Shown here piece after piece: positions 11,387 to 21,453 of a DNA stretch of 64,000 bases. Position 1 is the stretch's first letter, and every line of letters starts with the position of its first letter. Source of the DNA: Ulva prolifera (lineage: Eukaryota; Chlorophyta; Ulvophyceae; Ulvales; Ulvaceae). Under the pieces are notes generated by a model. The model saw nothing but the letters and a program-made list of their open reading frames with translations, had not been told where the DNA came from and searched no databases. The stretch covers positions 6,310,522-6,374,521 of the forward strand of contig CM041202.1 of the NCBI GenBank assembly GCA_023078555.1. The letters run 5' to 3'. Position numbers and translations under genes: made by a program.

Positions 11387-12126
11387 GTATGCAGACGGCG
11401 ACCTCGGGGTCGGGGTCGCTCGGGATGGCGCCCGGCTGGCACGGGGGGAGCCCCGGGGCGGTACAGACGGATACATTCAAGATGCCGCAGCGGATTCATG
11501 CGTCGTTGTAGCCGTAGTCGGGGCAGATCTGCCCCTAGATGAGGTCCGGGCCGTCGCAGGTGCGCTCCTCTTCGCAGCAGGCCTCGTACACGCCGCCGCA
11601 GCCGACGCATGTGCCTTCGTAGCAGATTAGTGCCGGGTCGCCGCACACGTCGCCGTCGCAGCACGCCCCGGCCTCGCCGCCGCACGGTGGTGGCGGCGGC
11701 GCCAAGCAGATGGCGATTTCGGGGTCGGGGTCGCTGGGGGTGAGGTTCTGCTCGCACGCGTCGGCCCCGGGGGCGGTGCACACGGGCATACCGGCGATGC
11801 CGCAGGGCTTGCAGGTGTCGTCAATGCAGATGCGGAACGGGCCGTCCGATCGGCAGGTGTGGTTTGCACAGCAGGGGTCGTCGAGTCCGCCGCAGGGGAT
11901 GCAGCTGCCCTGGAAGCACGCGAGCGTCGCGACGTTGCAGATGTCGCCGGGGCAGCACTCGGAGAATTGGCCGGCGCCGCCGCAGGACGCGTCGGTGAGG
12001 CTGCGCCCGTGTGGCGCTGGGGAGGGGGGTGGCGATCGCGGCAGGCACCATGATGAAGGCGCAGACTGCCATCGCGGTGGCGGAAGCCAGCAGGTCGGCG
12101 CGCAGAAGCGGGGTGCCCTTCGCCAT
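10020..12126 (-). pseudogene. Gene C: secreted cysteine-module protein, paralogue of D, disrupted
   Basis: Starts at an ATG (12126) that follows CATGCAG directly. The first ~45 residues (MAKGTPLLRADLLASATAMA...) form a signal peptide. A frameshift in a C-rich run then separates this from the HGRSLTDASCGG frame. The following cysteine modules match gene D module by module over about 2 kb (CGGAGQFSECCPGDIC, CGGEAGACCDGDVC, CGSEYAFCCDGGTC, CGGYYELCCDRTDC, CGGKLADCCDGGGC) and include a poly-Pro linker. The conserved frame is broken by a TAG at 11535-11537, a TGA about 50 bp further along the coding strand at a position that aligns with a cysteine codon in its neighbours, and a TAG near 10581-10583. 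Everything else in the frame is kept. Likely a young pseudogene; sequencing error at four places is less likely. Confidence 0.65.
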
Positions 12127-12840
12127 CTGCATGCGAATTTGACTTGAATGGCGGTTGGAGTTGAGCTACGATGATGAACAGTCGACGGCGCAGGCAACGC
12201 CGGTGGGGACGACGCGTAGTGGAGTGAATGTAGGGGTCAGGTTGGGCGTTGCATGCATGCTGCAGGTCGAAGGTGGTCAGCAATCCACAGGCCTGGGATG
12301 TTGAAAAAGATCATAATTGCCACGCCTCCGTCTTGCTGCACGGTGGGGGGAGTGGGGGTTGGAGCTTGTGCGTGCTAGTCCCAAGTACGGGCTGATCTTG
12401 CAATGTTCATTGGTATGTGTTTGGACAAAGGTGGCGAGGCGGCCAGCACCGCGAAAGCAGGAAGCAGGAAAAAAATTAATGCCATGGGCATGTGTATACA
12501 GCCGCGTCAAGAACACACCATTTGTTGAGACGCTTGCCAATGAGTCTGTGTTGCAACGTGCAGGCAATTGCTACGTTGCCGCAAGGCTGTACTTAGTCCA
12601 GTGAACTCCTGCGTATATGTCGCAGCTTTGCAATTGGTCAACGTTCAGGCTGACATTAGCTATAGGTCAGAGCTTCTGCTGTTGTTTCATGTCTCATTGT
12701 TACTGTGGACCTCGCTCATGGGATGTCAAGCTGTTGAAGTGCCTGGACTAGTACTTGGAGGACTGGAGTGTTGGGATGCAGTTTCAGTAAACAAACAATT
12801 TGGCACGAAGGACACCTGGTGGGATATCTCATGGGCCGCT
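12127..12840. other. Upstream region of gene C, no gene recognised
   Basis: Presumed 5' untranslated or intron sequence of the minus-strand gene C. Near 12420-12470 it carries a GGACAAAGGTGGCGAGG ... GCACCGCGAAAGCAG block that resembles divergent family B LINE tails at 18730 and 28311. No coding support. Confidence 0.35.
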
Positions 12841-12843
12841 GCA

Positions 12844-13450
12844 TCATCTGTCTGTGAAGCTCAGCATGTTTTGCTTCTTCTGGCATTGAAGAAGCAAAAC
12901 TTGTGGACTTCTCGCAGCCCAGTCGCCATGCCGCGACACACAGCAAGAGCTTTGGCCTTGTAACACAGTGAGAGCAGATCGCAGTGATGCAGGCGGGGTT
13001 GTGTTCAGAATGGCACGGCCACCTGGCACTGACTGATCTGCGAATGATAGCCAAGGAGCCAAGGCACTGTGCTGATTGGTTCCACTCCCGGACGATCTCC
13101 GGATGTAGTCAAGGCTTGCCTGGTAGCCGGAAGGTGCGATCGCTACAGCCGTACGAGGTGCGAAGCAAGCTAGTGAATGCGCAGACGGTCGTAGTGTTGT
13201 GGCGCAGGTGCAGCTACCGCAACAGGTGCAGTTCCCGCAACACTTGTGCAACTGTCAATAAAGTGAAGGGACAAAATCATCGCCCTGAAACAAACGGAAA
13301 AGACATTGCGAGAGGCAGCTCACTGATGTTTCGAAGTACTGTGTCGCCACTTCAGGATATCGATGTGGGCTGGCTTGCGCGAGGGCTGATTCCCTGGGGA
13401 CGGGATATTGGCATCAAACCATAAAACAACTTGACTCTGTTATAGTTGAC
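12844..13450 (-). pseudogene. I1: paralogue of the I2/I3 sequence upstream of gene C
   Basis: A minus-strand frame contains SCTCATTLRPSAHSLACFAP, which lines up in frame with SCTCATRLQPPAHDQACLAD in I2 (17540-18142) and SRTYATGQQTSADVLACFAD in I3 (22507-23111). Nucleotide similarity to both continues to about 13420 and reappears at 13505-13900. The in-frame match in three copies suggests coding origin. No start codon, exon structure or known domain can be assigned, and it may be decayed. Confidence 0.3.
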
Positions 13451-14346
13451 ATGGCCATCCTTGAATTGACGTTGGCATATGCTTCTCGACAGTCAGCGAT
13501 TGGCCTTCCTCCGGCAGTACAGGCCGGAAGAGTAGCGCCGTGTGATCTTCCGAGTTGTATCAGACCAGGTATTTCCCCGAGCATGTATAGTCTTGACTAG
13601 GGCAGCTGCTGGACTGGTAGAGAGCACTAGGCGAAGCCCGTTCTTGTCGGGGCCAGGCAAGGGCGCGTTTCATTACCGCTCCGGAAGACCGTGGCAGTAC
13701 TTCATCGACATACTCACCCGGTTCGACGAGCATCGTCATGTTGTCTGCGCTGTGTCGAGAGGGGCTCGCGTGGTGTTTTGTCTTACGAGTATCAGGCACC
13801 GCCTGGCGCGGGCAGCTGCACAGCACGGGCATTACGGGCTGACCTGGGAAGGCGCTATTCCCCACACAGACGACCGCAAGCACGACCATAGCTTCACAAC
13901 GTTGTGTGTGGATCTCCAACACATATTGCATAGCCTGCCAGCTGTGCATTTGCTGTAGCCAAGCTCCTTCCGGTAACAGTACAGGGGAGTCTAGCATCTT
14001 CGGGCTCTGTGTCGCGACGCAAATGCATTATTCTGGCCAGGCCCAGGCCTTGACATCACAGCACTACGAGCATTCACAGTTTGCATGGGGCCTGTCTTTG
14101 AGCCAGTTGGTGAACATGTCTGTGGCACAAAGCCTGCAGGAACTCATCTGACCACTGACAACTGCTGCTTAGACATGACTCTAGTGTATGTTCTGCACAG
14201 ATTGATTCGGCTGCAACCTGGATGTTCCAGACCATGGCACCAGCCCAGCAGTGGCGGCCAGAGACACAGCCTTCCAAATAGCAGGTTGTACAAGGACACA
14301 ACCCGAGAGGCAGGTAACACCACGTGTGCACACAGCATCATCAATC
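13451..14346. other. Continuation of the triplicated upstream segment
   Basis: Bases 13505-13900 resemble 18000-18310 and 23030-23340 (for example GGCCGGAAGAGTAGCG, and CTTACGAGTATCAGGCA against CTTACGAGTGCCAGGCA). The alignment has frame-changing gaps, so I do not call a gene. 13951-14346 is unremarkable. Confidence 0.4.
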
Positions 14347-14395
14347 TGTTTTCTTCTTTCGCGGTGCTGCCCGCCTTGCTGCCTTTGTCCTTGTA
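14347..14395 (+). mobile_element. LINE family B tail, 49-bp micro-insertion
   Basis: A 49-bp piece (TGTTTTCTTCTTTCGCGGTG ... TTTGTCCTTGTA) is flanked by a perfect 17-bp duplication, ACACAGCATCATCAATC, at 14330-14346 and 14396-14412. Only the last ~45 bp of the family B 3' UTR is present. Confidence 0.9.
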
Positions 14396-14779
14396 ACACA
14401 GCATCATCAATCAAAAATAGAGTCAGCTGATTTCCAGACATGAACTATGTACACTGGTGCAGGACAGGAGCAAAGACATTCCAACCTTTCCTCACACGTC
14501 GTACCCAATGCACCTGGCAACTAATCTCCACAAAAGCCAAGCCAACAAATGGGCTTGCAGCACCAGCTAGCCCACTCCAACGCCAGCCGCAAACAGCAAA
14601 GAGCAATCCCGGCCAGTGCGCTGCTGAAGCGGCACAGGGCACCGCCGCCGCACTGAAACCGGACATTACCTCACACGTACAGCATACCTAAATAATCCGC
14701 ACTGCATCATGACTGCATCATGACTGCGCCTTGCGGGGCTCGCCTTCATGTGCCCCCCCATATGAGGCGCCCCCATGTA

Positions 14780-15008
14780 GTTACAAAGGACAGAGGCCGG
14801 GCATCGAGCCATTGCCAGAAATACACACGCAAATCCACTCACGCAGTCGTGGTAGTGGGCCGGGTACGAGCACGTATCACAGCCCGGCCGGTGATGCCAG
14901 CCAAAGATTGAAGCCCCGCACGGAGCACAAGAGCATTCCCCTTGCACAACGCCACGCTCAACCGGCGCAGAGCATTCATCATAAACAAAGCACGGTTCAC
15001 CTGTCACA
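14780..15008 (-). mobile_element. LINE family C, 3' end only
   Basis: 229 bp matching, in reverse, the last codons and 3' UTR of the family C LINE (41900-42150). It is flanked by CGCCCCCATGTA at 14768-14779 and 15009-15020. It includes the start of the CCTTTGTAACTACAT terminus. Confidence 0.9.
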
Positions 15009-15020
15009 CGCCCCCATGTA

Positions 15021-15055
15021 TGTAGTTACAAAGGACAGAGGCCGGGCAGCGAGCC
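15021..15055 (-). mobile_element. Second, shorter LINE family C tail
   Basis: TGTAGTTACAAAGGACAGAG and the next 15 bases repeat the family C terminus immediately beside the first insertion, as in the tandem set at 42159-42548. It then changes to the family D repeat. Confidence 0.7.
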
Positions 15056-15118
15056 GCATGAGTACATAGCCGTATCCATTGACAACTCCGAAATCCATGG
15101 ATAACTCCGAAATCCGGG
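15056..15118 (-). repeat. Family D tail-like repeat
   Basis: TAGCCGTATCCATTGACAAC and TCCGAAATCCGGGAC recur in inverted orientation at 39840-39894 and, more divergent, at 24489-24545. Read in its own direction it ends GGATACGGCTATGTA(A), again at a TGTA(A) motif beside family C tails. Probably the 3' end of a fourth LINE family. Confidence 0.55.
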
Positions 15119-15459
15119 ACATGTGGCGATCCCCCCGTCCATGGTGTCCCCACCTTCCTGGTGCCCATGCCCCCACGCACAGGGTGACATCAAGTGCAGC
15201 GGTAGCCGAGCACAGAAAGATACAGTGCCCACAGTCAGAGTGCCCCTGCCATTGATGGGGTGGCAGCCCAGGCAAAGCTAATGACAACACTCCCCAACAT
15301 GATATGTCAAACAACGCTGCCATTCATCACTCAACAAAATGACAATTCGCCCTACTGCAGTACGACCCTAACTGGCCCCTGCGATGCAGCATGTACGTCT
15401 CACATGCAGTCTTTGCAGCATTTTCCTTTGCTTCCAGCACCTGCCGCCTAGCACAGCCT
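15119..15459. other. No gene recognised
   Basis: Sequence between the LINE tails and the poly-C tract that cuts off pseudogene E. No coding support. Confidence 0.35.
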
Positions 15460-15485
15460 CCCCCCCCCCCCCCCGCCCCACCCCC
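15460..15485. repeat. Poly-C tract at the broken end of pseudogene E
   Basis: Fifteen consecutive Cs and then GCCCCACCCCC. Similarity of the minus-strand gene E to gene D stops here, so the tract marks a rearrangement breakpoint or an assembly weak point. Confidence 0.8.
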
Positions 15486-15489
15486 TCGA

Positions 15490-16267
15490 GGATGCTTCCG
15501 ATCCGTCTGGCAACCGATCTGGCAACCGTCGCAGCTGGCTGCAAACTTTGTGAAGTCCCCGCCGTACGGCACGTCCAGCCCCGGTGCCGGTCGACCAAAC
15601 CCCATCTGACACATCCCCAGGTCACCTATGATAAACAGCCGAGTGCATACCTACACGGCGGGCTCCATGCATAGCGGCTCGCCATGATAATGATCCCCGC
15701 ACGTGACACACGTGCCGTCAACACACATGAGAACCGTGTCCAAGCAAATGTCTCCGTCACAGCACATCACATCATTACCGCCGCATGGTGGCGGCGGAGT
15801 CGGAGGCAGGCAGTAGTTGAACTCCCCGGCGGCGCCCCTCCGCACGAGGCCCCGGGCGCAGGCGGGGACGGCCGGGTCGGTGCAGGCGGGGGCGCGGAGG
15901 GTGCCGCAGGGGACGCGGAGGGTGCCGCAGGGGACGCGGAGGGTGCCGCAGGGGACGCGGAGGGTGCCGCAGGGGACGCGGAGGGTGCCGCAGGGGACGC
16001 GGAGGGTGCCGCAGGGGACGCGGAGGGTGCCGCAGGGGACGCGGAGGGTGCCGCAGGGGACGCGTGTGACAGTTGGGACAGGACGGCAGGTCAGGTCGGG
16101 GCGGAGGCAGACGAAGCTGGGGCAGCAGGGCGCGAACTCGGCGGCGCCGCGCAGTCCGTGGGGGCGTCGGTGAGGCTGCGGCTGTGTGGAGGCGGGCCGG
16201 GGGTGGCAGTGGCTGCTGGCAGCAGGGTGCAGGCTGCGACGGTGAGTGCCGTGAGAGGAGCGCACAT
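15490..16267 (-). pseudogene. Gene E: cysteine-module protein, truncated pseudogene
   Basis: Starts at the ATG at 16267, directly after TTGCAG. Signal peptide (MCAPLTALTVAACTLLPAAT) and PPPHSRSLTDAPTDC are followed by a frameshift into the frame that carries EFAPCCPSFVCLRPDLTCRP. This matches gene D (ESAPCCPGRDCLRPDLTCRA). The next stretch, a single CVFCGTFGVP in D, has become eight copies of VPCGTLR. Then come CGGNDVMCCDGDIC and CVDGTCVTCG, a stop at 15651-15653, and further D-like sequence beyond it (IIGDLGMCQ ... GRPAPGLDVP) up to the poly-C tract. Only the first third of the gene D layout remains. At least one frameshift, one internal stop and a 3' truncation make it a pseudogene. Confidence 0.7.
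15893..16060. repeat. 21-bp coding minisatellite, 8 units
   Basis: The unit GCGGAGGGTGCCGCAGGGGA(C) is repeated eight times almost without change inside pseudogene E. In the gene's frame it encodes VPCGTLR. Gene D has one equivalent unit. The near-identity of units points to recent expansion. Confidence 0.95.
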
Positions 16268-16273
16268 CTGCAA

Positions 16274-16384
16274 TTCAGCATCAGGTCGTCAGGCCCGGCC
16301 GCAAATTACAATTTGTTACAAATTGTTTAGGTCTGCTTTCTGGATGACAGCCCGGAAATTGCTGTATGGTGACCGAACGTTGCA
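16274..16384 (-). repeat. Divergent third copy of the ~100-bp MITE-like repeat
   Basis: GGTCGTCAGGCCCGGC ... TTTAGGTCTGCTTTCTGGATGA ... GACCGAACGTTGC follows, base for base at roughly 70%, the copies at 46555-46670 (same direction) and 44204-44302 (inverted). It lies just upstream of the start of pseudogene E and could overlap its first intron. Confidence 0.45.
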
Positions 16385-17539
16385 TTGCAAGATGCGGATT
16401 ATGGAGCAAGATACGTATCTGTACACGGACCATTCTAGCTGGTATATGGCAATCTTCACTACACTGCAACTGCCACCAGCAACACTGACTCGAACGTGAG
16501 GCAGGGTGGCGACAGTGATTTGTGTTCTGTGTGCATGAGAAGCGATGGAATGTGTGCGCGTGATGACAGTAGAGCATGGCTGCGCTGGGCGTCGCTTAGC
16601 CAGGGCAGAGGTACACACAGCATGTAGTGCACAGCAGGTATGTTACAAGGACAAAGGCAGCAAGGACAATGACAGCAGGTATGTCAACCAGGGGTCGCTC
16701 TGTCAATGTAAGACTGGGGAACGAGGGCGGGGGAAGTTTATCTGGCAGTGAGTCCTTTGCACCCCCGTCGGCTTGCGCCAAACTTCGAATGCAATGTAAG
16801 ACAAATCACCATCCCACCGCACTGGAATCTACAGGGCTTCCAAAACCTGTGGCAAGTGCAGCATGTGTTCCTTGTGAATGCATGCCCCTCATCTACGGAG
16901 TATGCTGTGCAGGCAAGAGCTGCCACCAGAAAAGTCTGTGCGCAGGCAGCAGAAAGATTCAGCGATGGTCGATGTTGATGCTCAGCAGCACTAGTGTGTC
17001 GCCTGTCTCGTATTGTCGCTGTCACCGCCGCCTTTACTCCTGGGATGGTCACCAAAGAGTGAATACTTGGAGCAGTGACCAGCTGCTGCTGCTGCTTCAA
17101 TGTCACGCTGCAATAAAAAATCCAGCAGACAAGCACTACAAGCAAGCTGCATTACAGCAGCCGGCGAATCTCTTCGGGGAAGATACCAGCGCAGCGGCAC
17201 AAGGCTCTGTCACTCTGTCTTGTGCAGCAAGCAGTTGAGCATGCATGCTGCAGCTCACCAAAAAAGAACAATACAGCACACTGCTTCTGGCTGAATTCAG
17301 AGCAACTGCACTACCACAGCAATGGTGCCATGTATGCTGTGCAGCAACAAACTGCTTTGCTCGCGCGCGATTAATGTGTGCGTGACGTGCTATAAAGCTA
17401 ATTACAGGTGCTGTTACAGCGACATTGATATTGTAACTCCAGGTATTCCGCTTTTGTATCTTCGTGCGCGAGGGCGCGAGTCAGGTAGGTTCCTTGCCGT
17501 TCCTGGAATTCTTCGATCGCGTGCCGGGATCCAGGTGTT
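16385..17539. other. Duplicated segment, no gene recognised
   Basis: Bases 16640-17240 resemble 21700-22260 (for example CTTGGAGCAGTGACCAG and the CACTCTG/CTCTCTC blocks), so this is part of the tandem duplication. Composition is non-coding. One LINE B micro-insertion lies inside (16644-16671). Confidence 0.4.
16644..16671 (-). mobile_element. LINE family B tail, 28-bp micro-insertion
   Basis: TACAAGGACAAAGGCAGCAA plus 8 bases lies between two perfect copies of ACAGCAGGTATGT (16631-16643 and 16672-16684). It is the reverse complement of the TTTGTCCTTGTA terminus. Confidence 0.85.
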
Positions 17540-18142
17540 TCAGGTGCACGACGACGGTAAGACGACGGTACAATACGTAGATCTAGCGCTCACACTCGAT
17601 CCATCCCCTCCATCTGCCAGGCAAGCTTGATCGTGCGCAGGCGGTTGCAGTCTCGTGGCGCAGGTGCAGCTCCAGGAAACACGCTCATGAGTCAATTTGT
17701 AAGAAGCACCGGGGCCGAAAGGACAAGGCTTCCCGGCTTGAATTTGTAAGACCTGCTGACACCGAGGAATCCTTGCTGTGGCTACTGTTACGTCCTTGGC
17801 ACGGCCCGGGCTGGCCTGCGCGAGCACGGCTTCTCGGGGGCGCACGTTTACAGCGTGCAGACGTCGATCGTCCGGTAGCTCCAGAAATATTTTAACCTTC
17901 CAATGTAGACTGCCACGTCTCTGTCTATCTTTTTCCATTTTTTTCCAAGTGGTAGTGCTCAGCAAAGCGGTTGTCAGAGAGCGCAGGCCTGATGTGAGTA
18001 CTGCCGGCCCGAAGAGCAGCGTTTGCGACGAAATGCAGTGCAACTGACCTCCAATAGTATTCCATCTAGCTTGGATGCTAGAAGCCCAGATCCGGTGCAC
18101 TGAGCTATGTGTTGTCTTCGCCCAGCAGCTTCTTGAAGTCAT
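17540..18142 (-). CDS. I2: unknown protein-coding segment, paralogous to I1 and I3
   Basis: A minus-strand open frame of 200 codons. Parts of it match I3 in frame: LPDDRRLHAVNVRPR against LPDDGRLHAVIVRPR, PFGPGASYKLTHERV against PVGPGAYGHSTRKRV, and the CATRLQPPAH block also found in I1. There is no signal peptide, transmembrane segment or known domain. The start codon is uncertain (the frame begins at a non-ATG codon), and upstream similarity to 23100-23340 suggests earlier exons at 18100-18340. It lies 1.3 kb 5' of pseudogene E on the same strand. Function unknown. Confidence 0.35.
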   Translation of the reverse strand: MTSRSCWAKTTHSSVHRIWASSIQARWNTIGGQLHCISSQTLLFGPAVLTSGLRSLTTALLSTTTWKKMEKDRQRRGSLHWKVKIFLELPDDRRLHAVNVRPREAVLAQASPGRAKDVTVATARIPRCQQVLQIQAGKPCPFGPGASYKLTHERVSWSCTCATRLQPPAHDQACLADGGDGSSVSARSTYCTVVLPSSCT

Positions 18143-19769
18143 ACAGTGTGTTGGACGACCATCGCAGTACTCCGTCCTGCATGCAACAGGTACAATCCGA
18201 GATCATTTCATAACTCACTGTGTAGTACCGCTGGCGGGACCGTGCCCAGGGTCGTCTTGCTAGTGCCAGGAATGCCAGGCCAGCCCCAAAGACGACAACA
18301 AAATGGGCAGGCTTGGGAGGGTACGCGTCCCATCGCATTCATATGCAGGCGATTGCAGTCAAGTCCATGTTGACGTAGTAATGTGTTATGGTAAATGTTG
18401 TTGATGCTCAACACCGGAACGAGTTTCTGCAGCTTGGGACACTGCATGGCAGAGCTCCACCAGATGTGACAATGCTTTGCAACCACAGAACATCAATACG
18501 AGGATCCACATAATGCATTAACTGAATCGTATGAACTGAATTCATGCACTCAACATCACCACCGGGCAATAGACCCCGTCTGTTTCCTGTTTCCGGAACA
18601 CAATTGTCCAACTGTGGAGTGGATGGCATGCTGTGGACTCTATTTCACACGACACTGTGCTCTTTGATCATCGAAAATGCGCTCAGAGCATGCAACCAGC
18701 CTAGCTATGTTGCTCAGGCAGTTTGCATGCGCGGTGAGGACAAAGGTGGTGAGGACAGTGTGTTAGGGGAGGCGACCCCGTTGTTTTACCCAGGAACGGG
18801 GAGGCGACCGCCCGCGAAAGAAGCAAGCAGACCAAGTACACCCCCAGACAGTGGTGCAGTGCAGGGCAGGAGGTTTCAGGCATGTGGACTGCTGGTGGGA
18901 GATTATTTTGCATGGAGTAGCTCCAGCTGGAGCCCTCAGTATCACACATTCAGCGCACCTCAGCTGCAGTGGCCAGACACAGCACAGGATACACAACAGC
19001 AGCAGCCTGTGTGGCAGCTGTGCTGGTGGATGTCCTGGTGATAAGTATTTGTGCAGTGGACACAAGGACAGTACCTGTGAGCCCTGCTCACCTGGCTGCC
19101 TGGTAGCTGGCTGTCTGGTGTTGGCATCACACATATTGATTACCCTGCCAGCCATCACTTGCTTCAGTGAACCTTTTGGGGTGCATGGCATTTAAGCAGT
19201 TACAATTTAGTTGCGTGCGTAAGTTTCAAAACTGGTCCAGGTGCATGCATCCGTCGCCATACAGCTGCATCAGCAATCCGCCCTGCCACTCAAGTTGTAA
19301 AAAGTACATCGCCACTGGGCGCACGCAGGACTCTTAGACACGTCAGTGCAGTAAAAAAAATCAAGAGCCAAAAGAAAACATGTATCAGCAAGTTGTTCGG
19401 CTTGACCGGACCACACATGGATCGTGGGACGCCTTGACATGCCCAGCCCTGGCCTGTAATGATTAGCATATATAGTAATATAATATATAATACATACTGA
19501 TATAATAATATAATATTGCTTCAAGTGGCTGTAGAATCGATCGATTCAGGCTTGTCGGAACGGCCCCGCCCGCGTTGGTGGTGGTGTCCTGGCCAAGCCT
19601 TCAGTCAAAAACATTGCCAGGTGCTTGCAGTATACACCAACCCATGCCGTATGAAATTGCCAGTACTTGCCGAAAGCGCTCCCATGCTTCAAGTGGCAAA
19701 GTGACAATTTGTCCGCTTTCAAAAACACCCCCAAAACCACAAACCCGGACAGCATCAGCAGGCTACGTA
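18143..19769. other. Duplicated segment and spacer, no gene recognised
   Basis: 18143-18340 and 18870-19170 resemble 23110-23340 and 23620-23890. A short direct repeat GGGGAGGCGACC at about 18766 and 18798 brackets a 20-bp insertion. 19440-19520 is a (TA)-rich low-complexity stretch. Confidence 0.4.
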
Positions 19770-21453
19770 TCACGTTGAGGCCTCTCCCTTGGGTTTTTGG
19801 AATCCTTTTGCTGCGGCGCCTTTCCCACCACGTGAGCCGCCTCCGAAAGAGATGAAGGATGGCCGTGCTGGATGCTTCCGCGCCGACGGCACCGGGATGC
19901 ATACCCCAGATATCTCCTGCAGCCCCATCTTACATGGCGCCCCGCCCTCACTGGAACCACCTGTAGCCACCGGACACACAAACTGCCCCCGGCCCCCCGC
20001 ACGGCAGGCACCGATCAGCGCGGCACGCGAGATCTGTCGAGTTGCAGCCGCCGCCGTCGCAGCACTCCGCGAGCCTCCCCCCGCATGGCCCTAGCAGTGG
20101 CGGGAACGGCTTCGGGAACGGCTTCGGGCCCGGCGGCCCAGGGGGCGGCGGCGGCGGTGGCAGTGGCCCTGCTGCTTCGACACAAACACCCTCACCGTTG
20201 ACGAACAGCCCAGGGGCGCACTGGAAGAAACCCACATCTGTGCACGCCTGGTAGCCGTCTGCTCCACAGGACGTACACGAATTGTCATTGCATCCAAGCC
20301 CGGGCTCACATACGGACGCGCCGCAGCACGGAGCATACTCATACCCGCATGCGCGGCTATACACGTCCGCGCATATGCCACCACTCTCTGGTATAAAGCA
20401 CGTCAGGTCCCCCTCACACGCCTCCCCGCCTTCTTCGCAGCACGGCCCGCGGTCCGCACCGCACGGCAGCTGCACACAAACGCCGTCCTCATCCGGTGCA
20501 AGCCCGTCATCTGCACAGAACGGCTCGTTCACACCGGGGGGGTCCGGCGGGTACTCGGTATCGGCGCCGTAGTCGCACGCGGCCTGCCCGAGCGTCCCGC
20601 ACGGCCGGCACAGCCGCTCGTTGCACACGAGGTCGCCATCACAGGCCGTGCGGTCACAGCACAGCTCGACCACGCCGCCGCATGCCGGCTCCGTGCAGCG
20701 CAGGCCATCATCGTAGTCGGGCTGCAGGTAGAAGAAACAGCTGGCGTAGATGTTGGGGTCCTCGACGTAGTCCGCGCCGCACGCGACCTGACCGAGCGTG
20801 CCGCAGGGGTAGCACCGCCCCTCGACGCACGCGAGATCCGCGGAATCGCATGCGCTGCCGTCGCAGCAGAACGCAAACTCGCCGCCGCACGGCACGTCCG
20901 GGCCCGGCGGCGGCCGCCCTAAACTCTGTTGGCACTGCCCCAGGTCTCCGATAGTAAGCGGCCGATTACACTCCTCGACTCCCGGGTGCGTGCACGGTGG
21001 ATCGTACCGGTCGCCGCAGCCAACACACCTGCCGTCGACGCACGTGAGCGTCGGGTCGTCACACGCGTCGCCGTCGCAGCACTCCGCGTAATCACCGCCG
21101 CACGGCGGCGGTGCCGGCGGCGGCCTCGGCGGCGGCAGGCAGATGTCGACCTCGGCGTTGCCCTCGCTGGGGAGGAGGTCTGGCGCGCAGGGGGGGACGG
21201 TCGGGTCGGTGCAGACCGGAACGCCGAAGGTGCCGCAGAAGACGCAGGTGTCGGTGGGGATGGCGCGGCAGGTGAGGTCGGGGCGGAGGCAGTCGCGGCC
21301 GGGGCAACAGGGTGCGGACTCCGCGCCGCCACAGTCCGCCGCGGCGTCGGTGAGGCTGCGGCTGTGCGGGATTAGGGGGAGGGTGCCCGTTGCTGCTGGC
21401 AGCAGGCCGCAGGTCGCCGCTATGATTGTGATTGCCACGAGGTTTGCACTCAT
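19770..21453 (-). CDS. Gene D: seven-module secreted cysteine-rich protein, frameshifted near its end
   Basis: Starts at the ATG at 21453, directly after GTGCAG. Signal peptide MSANLVAITIIAATCGLLPAATG, then HSRSLTDAAAD. Seven cysteine modules follow, including CGGDYAECCDGDACDDPTLTC, CGGEFAFCCDGSACDSADLAC and CGGRLAECCDGGGCNSTDLAC, each ending C-x2-CG. A poly-Pro linker (PPPPPPPGPPGP) precedes the last module. The main frame is 501 codons and ends at 19948. Gene C shows that the ancestral protein continued VCPVATGG ... GVCIP. In D this tail exists in another frame (19770-19979), displaced by a one-base loss near 19980. The tail is therefore lost unless a splice rescues it. Probably extracellular. 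Best-preserved member of the C/D/E set. Confidence 0.7.

Larger units (their letters stand above)
15490..19170. repeat. Segmental duplication, unit 2 (E + I2)
   Basis: Contains pseudogene E and its I2 upstream block in the same order and orientation as unit 3 (19770-23900, D + I3) and unit 1 (about 10020-13950, C + I1). The unit is about 4 kb. Divergence differs along its length. Confidence 0.6.

Noticed and set aside
11535-11537. Alternative genetic code (TAG as a sense codon) inferred from gene C
   Set aside because: Other frames here, such as the hypothetical ORF ending at 28998, use TAG as a stop, and gene C also has a TGA and a frameshift. Pseudogene decay is simpler.
10024-11542. Plus-strand Arg/Pro-rich frames opposite gene C
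   Set aside because: Antisense of cysteine-rich, GC-rich codons. The minus frame aligns with gene D.
15684-16499. 271-codon plus-strand frame with GAAGDAE repeats
   Set aside because: It reads the E minisatellite on the wrong strand. No start, domain or match outside the repeat.
18750-18810. A family B micro-insertion between GGGGAGGCGACC repeats
   Set aside because: The insert (CCGTTGTTTTACCCAGGAAC) does not carry a recognisable LINE end, so only the direct repeat is noted.
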